DNA from: Chryseobacterium jejuense
GTDB taxonomy: Bacteria > Bacteroidota > Bacteroidia > Flavobacteriales > Weeksellaceae
DNA: 64,000 nt
Direction: 5' to 3'
Assembly: GCF_017877355.1 (NCBI RefSeq)
Contig: NZ_JAGIPR010000003.1
Location: 1-64,000, forward strand
Shown here: positions 60,586 through 64,000 of the stretch, piece after piece
How the letters are laid out: every line of letters starts with the position of its first letter
How positions within the stretch are numbered: the first letter of the stretch is position 1
Notes under the pieces: model-generated
What the model was told of the DNA's origin: nothing
What the model saw: only the letters and a program-made list of their open reading frames with translations
Databases searched by the model: none
Made by a program: the position numbers and the translations under genes

Positions 60586-60686
60586 TATCATACAGACTCT
60601 TTTATTGTCTTTTGTAATTGACAGATTTCTATTATTTTTGAAGTTTGTGAGAATTTAATTTTCACCACAAATTTTGAAAAAATAAT

Positions 60687-62129
60687 ATGGGAAAAAAATT
60701 AAACAATATATATCTGATATTTCTGAATATCCTGATCGTTGTTTACAACCTTTATATATGGCTGTCTGTTTTTACGGAAAAGGTCATTGTGGCAGATGAT
60801 TTAAAAGAAGCTTATAGCGCCAGGCATATTTCTAAGCCTTATTTTAGTTATATCTATTCCTATCTTGATTCTTCCAATATGGCAGCAAGACCGGTGTCCG
60901 GATTTGTGACGGGAACTTTGGTTTTTCTTTCAAAGTATAACGAGTCCATTTATCTTTTAGGAATACTGTTTTTTCCACTTTCATTGTTTGCTGTTTATTG
61001 GGTGGCACAAAAAAAAATTCTGTCAAAAGAACTGGCAAGTCTGATCACTTTGCTGTATTCATGCTCTTTAATCGGTACAAGTATTCAGTTTTCTCCAATC
61101 ATGCTGAATTCAAACCTGGCAACAATATTTTTTAGTCTGAGCATTTATTATGTCTATGTTCATAAAAACATTCTGTTCAGTGCTTTATTTTTTATACTTT
61201 CAATATTAAGCTATGAGATTTTTCTGCCATTGATTCTGTTAAATCTTTATTTAATCAAGGAAAATAAAAATAGAATCGTTTTTCTGTTACTCACTATTGG
61301 ATCCATTGTTCTTTTCAGAAAAGTCATTCAGCCGGCAATATTTGCTCATTCCTACCAAAGAGATGAAGTCGGGAAAATTTTCGAATTGAAAAGAGTAGTG
61401 CAGGTGACTATTTTTACAGCAAAATTATTTTTCAAAGATATTTTTATAGGAATATATAAAGGATTAATAAATCTTAAAAATCTTCATATTGTAGAAATAT
61501 TTTTGGCTTTGATAATGTCTTCAGTTATCTATAAAGTTTTCTCCGGCTATGATTTTAAAAGCAAATTAAAAGACATTAAAAGCATAGGGCTTATTTCGCT
61601 TATTTCAATAATACTTGCAGTATGCGTTTTTTATGTTTCATCCTATATTCCGACACTTTTTGGGTTTGATAACCGCAGTCTCGGAGCAATAAGACTTTTT
61701 TACACACTCTTTACCATTTCAGGAATCATTTATTTGTCCTTTAAGCTGAAGTTTGGGAATAGAACAATCAGTTCCCTTTTTGCAGGACTCGCTTTCCTTT
61801 TACTTATCACGAACATGAGTGTGAAAAATGCCTGGATCTATACCAGTCAGTTTAATTATAAAATGTTTCACGAACTGAGTAAAACATTAAAGGCTGAAAA
61901 TATTGAAAATGGTGTGGTTTGTTTAAGATATGATATGTTCACCGAACTGAAGACTAATCCACATTTTATCCTTAGAGAACCTATCTTTTACAATAACTGG
62001 GAATGTAGAATGCTGTCTGAAATGAATGGTATTGATCCTAAAAAAGTATTTATTTTTAATGCTGACAGACAGACGAAATGTGAGAGGGTATTTTTATATA
62101 AAAATGGGAAGATAGTGAGAGAAGAATAG
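60687..62129 (+). CDS. Polytopic membrane protein, GT-C-like
   Basis: A 480-residue protein with about 11 hydrophobic segments and, between the first two, an outside loop starting VIVADDLKEAYSARH whose acidic pair sits where GT-C glycosyltransferases carry their catalytic Asp. A soluble C-terminal portion (from about ENIENGVVCLRYD) follows the last helix. This topology suggests lipid-linked sugar transfer, but no specific family is recognised. Confidence 0.65.
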   Translation: MGKKLNNIYLIFLNILIVVYNLYIWLSVFTEKVIVADDLKEAYSARHISKPYFSYIYSYLDSSNMAARPVSGFVTGTLVFLSKYNESIYLLGILFFPLSLFAVYWVAQKKILSKELASLITLLYSCSLIGTSIQFSPIMLNSNLATIFFSLSIYYVYVHKNILFSALFFILSILSYEIFLPLILLNLYLIKENKNRIVFLLLTIGSIVLFRKVIQPAIFAHSYQRDEVGKIFELKRVVQVTIFTAKLFFKDIFIGIYKGLINLKNLHIVEIFLALIMSSVIYKVFSGYDFKSKLKDIKSIGLISLISIILAVCVFYVSSYIPTLFGFDNRSLGAIRLFYTLFTISGIIYLSFKLKFGNRTISSLFAGLAFLLLITNMSVKNAWIYTSQFNYKMFHELSKTLKAENIENGVVCLRYDMFTELKTNPHFILREPIFYNNWECRMLSEMNGIDPKKVFIFNADRQTKCERVFLYKNGKIVREE

Positions 62130-62538
62130 TAGATAAGACAGAAAGTTAGAAGCTGGAAGAGAGAAGTTCTCTCAGCCAGCAAATTACTGACGTTTTATTC
62201 TTGGGGCTCTTTGCTATAGAGAAAATAAGATATTGATCTAAAATATTTAACTACTTACTAGTGTTATTAAACCTGAAAGTATCTTCCTGCTTCCAATCTT
62301 TTCACTCCTTCTTTTCCCATAAACTTTTTATTTTTTAGAATGATTAAAGTTCATATTTCGTCCGAAAGTAACTTCCGGCCTCCCTCCTCCAGCTTCCTGT
62401 CTCTTCATTCTTCCTATAAAAATCTCCTTTAAAAAAACACTAACAGACCCATTGTTTCTAAAATAAGTTTTAAATTTGAAAGAACTTGACTCTGGCCCTT
62501 TAACAAAAGGGATAATTATAAATCCAATCCCAAAAATT
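62130..62538. other. Non-coding stretch without recognised features
   Basis: About 400 AT-rich bases. It holds TTAGAAGCTGGAAGAGAG near 62150 and CCTCCAGCTTCCTGTCTCTTC near 62391, approximate inverted copies of each other, a kind of decayed repeat. There is no coding frame of note; the frame opening with TTG at 62476 belongs to the gene at 62539. Confidence 0.4.
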
Positions 62539-62757
62539 ATGAAGTATTTAAAGATAAATATTGAAGAAAATGCCGACCCTGAGGTACTGAAAAATATTGT
62601 TCTTCAGCTAAAAGGTGTTGCTTCAGCAGAAATTGTTGACGATGAAAACCCGCAAAGTGAACTGAAAATAGCTTTTGCCAAAACAAAAGAACAGTTGAAA
62701 ACCGGGGATTACGAAACTTTAGTCAATGATATTTTCGATATAATAATAAAAAAATAA
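62539..62757 (+). CDS. Small hypothetical protein
   Basis: 72 residues from the ATG at 62539 (MKYLKINIEENADPEVLKNI). Strand-helix-strand-helix layout with an acidic first half and a C-terminal YETLVNDIFDIIIKK helix. Not recognised; the size and shape are those of small antitoxin-like or adaptor proteins, but no toxin is adjacent. It lies 24 bases upstream of the M1 peptidase gene. Confidence 0.6.
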   Translation: MKYLKINIEENADPEVLKNIVLQLKGVASAEIVDDENPQSELKIAFAKTKEQLKTGDYETLVNDIFDIIIKK

Positions 62758-62781
62758 CTCTAAAATTATTAAAGTAGACAG

Positions 62782-64000
62782 ATGAGAAAGGCCATTTTAT
62801 CGATTGCGATATTAGGAATTTTATTTTCCGCCAATGTATCAGCACAAACCGAAACTTCAGGAAGAGAAAAAGTGTACAGAGCTACCCATACTAAAGTAAC
62901 AGAGCTGAAACACACAAAGCTGAAGGTAAACTTCGATTATCAGAAAGAACAGATGAATGGGGAAGAATGGTTGACTGCTTCACCCTATTTCTATCCTACC
63001 AATGAGCTGATTCTTGATGCAAAAGCAATGCTGATTCATGAGGTAGCTCTTGATAATAATGGTAAAAAATCTCCTTTAAAATACGAATACAAAGATGATA
63101 TCCTGAAAATCACACTGGATAAAACCTATCAGAAAAATCAGGACTATACAGTCTATATCAAATATACTTCCCGTCCAAACGAAGTGAAACAACAAGGAAG
63201 TATGGCCATCAATGATGCCAAAGGACTTTATTTCATTAATGCTCAGGGAACAGATCCGGAACTTCCGACGCAAATCTGGACACAAGGAGAAACAGAAGCC
63301 TCTTCTGCATGGTTTCCAACCATTGATAAACCAAATCAAAAAACAACTCAGGAAATCTACATGACAGTCCCTGATAAATATGTTACTCTATCAAATGGTA
63401 TCCTGAAAGACTCTCAAAAAGAATCTAACGGATTAAGAACCGATCATTGGGTAATGGATAAAAGACATTCTACTTACCTTTTTTTCATGGGAGTAGGAGA
63501 GTATGCTATTGTAAAAGATAAATGGAAGAACATTCCTGTTGATTACTATATCGAAAAAGAATACGAGCCTTACGCTAAACAGATCTATGGAAATACTCCG
63601 GAAATGATCGATTTTTTCTCTAAAAGAATGAATTACGATTATCCGTGGGTTAAATATGCCCAAATTTCCGGTAGAAACTATGTGAGTGGTGCGATGGAAA
63701 ATACAACAGCAACGCTTCATGGAAGTGATATTCTTCAAAAGCCGGGACAGCTTATCGATGAAAATACATGGGAAGATACCATTGCTCACGAACTATTTCA
63801 CCATTGGTTTGGAGATCTGGTAACCGCAGAAAGCTGGAGTAACCTTACGGTAAACGAATCCTTTGCTAATTATTCTGAATACCTTTGGAATGAACATAAA
63901 TATGGAAAAGATCAGGCCGATTATCACCTGATGACTGATGTGAACAGATACATCCATAATCCATCTGATTTTAATAAAAATCTGGTAAGATTCAATTATG
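62782..64000 (+). CDS. M1 family zinc aminopeptidase (3-prime truncated by window end)
   Basis: The ATG at 62782 opens a signal peptide (LSIAILGILFSANVSAQ) and a frame that is open to the window end (406 codons). An N-terminal beta domain is followed by the M1 signatures GAMENTTATL (substrate recognition) and HELFHHWFGDLVT ... NLTVNESFANYSEYLW (zinc ligands His, His, Glu). It is an exported aminopeptidase; members are usually 600-850 residues, so 200-450 residues are missing here. Confidence 0.92.
   Translation, partial: MRKAILSIAILGILFSANVSAQTETSGREKVYRATHTKVTELKHTKLKVNFDYQKEQMNGEEWLTASPYFYPTNELILDAKAMLIHEVALDNNGKKSPLKYEYKDDILKITLDKTYQKNQDYTVYIKYTSRPNEVKQQGSMAINDAKGLYFINAQGTDPELPTQIWTQGETEASSAWFPTIDKPNQKTTQEIYMTVPDKYVTLSNGILKDSQKESNGLRTDHWVMDKRHSTYLFFMGVGEYAIVKDKWKNIPVDYYIEKEYEPYAKQIYGNTPEMIDFFSKRMNYDYPWVKYAQISGRNYVSGAMENTTATLHGSDILQKPGQLIDENTWEDTIAHELFHHWFGDLVTAESWSNLTVNESFANYSEYLWNEHKYGKDQADYHLMTDVNRYIHNPSDFNKNLVRFNY

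Overview
The window is about 64 kb of AT-rich DNA (roughly one third G+C by eye) that reads as a member of the Weeksellaceae (phylum Bacteroidota), most probably Chryseobacterium or a close relative. The reasons are a PafA-type alkaline phosphatase, gliding genes gldB and gldC, proteins with type IX secretion tails, a TssD-type (Bacteroidota T6SS) tube protein, TPR-AraC hybrid regulators, and several promoters of the form TTG-N17/19-TANNTTTG. No rRNA or tRNA gene, CRISPR array, replication origin, transposase or prophage was seen. The first ~117 bases are almost pure C and look like a contig-end artefact.

Layout. 0.1-7.1 kb: methyltransferase, YwqG-like and glycolipid-binding-like proteins, a Crp/Fnr regulator, an M28 peptidase, GNAT and VOC proteins. 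7.2-13.1 kb: secreted phosphatase PafA, two coupled TPR sensor/regulator genes (one has lost its DNA-binding part), and a T9SS cargo protein with HAF-like repeats. 13.2-16.5 kb: a cobalamin riboswitch with its own promoter controls a BtuB-like TonB receptor and a BtuG-like propeller lipoprotein. 16.5-26.3 kb: CCA-adding enzyme, TsaC, DinB protein, MetB-type PLP enzyme, GldC, GldB, an EF-hand/LRR protein, three tandem GNAT genes and NadE.

26.3-28.4 kb is the most unusual stretch. A membrane-anchored barnase and its barstar-like partner are separated by a GIY-YIG nuclease gene enclosed in 34-bp inverted repeats and by an archaemetzincin lipoprotein gene that overlaps the barstar gene. 28.7-35 kb: cytidine deaminase, an OYE-type reductase, a DUF2752 protein, an orphan T6SS tube protein and a membrane cluster (DUF3592, GIDE-like, LemA). 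35-43.3 kb: T9SS-secreted endonuclease I, DUF4136 and DUF5522 proteins, a 14-copy heptamer repeat, a D-cysteine desulfhydrase-like enzyme, a LysM glucosaminidase, HemL. 43.3-48.4 kb: two CodA-like amidohydrolases, one with an export signal and one without, around an ankyrin lipoprotein and an AraC regulator. 48.5-49.9 kb: three short unknown genes that look like a decayed immunity-type cluster.

49.9-55.8 kb: a TonB receptor and surface lipoprotein lie divergent from a PhoB/PhoR-like two-component system. 55.9-64 kb: pRiA4b-ORF3-like protein, GH13 lipoprotein, GreA/B-C-like protein, repeat-containing secreted protein, ThyA, a polytopic membrane protein and the start of an M1 aminopeptidase that runs off the edge.

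At least four families of short intergenic repeats are scattered through the window. Their comparison within the window is the best evidence of non-coding structure here.
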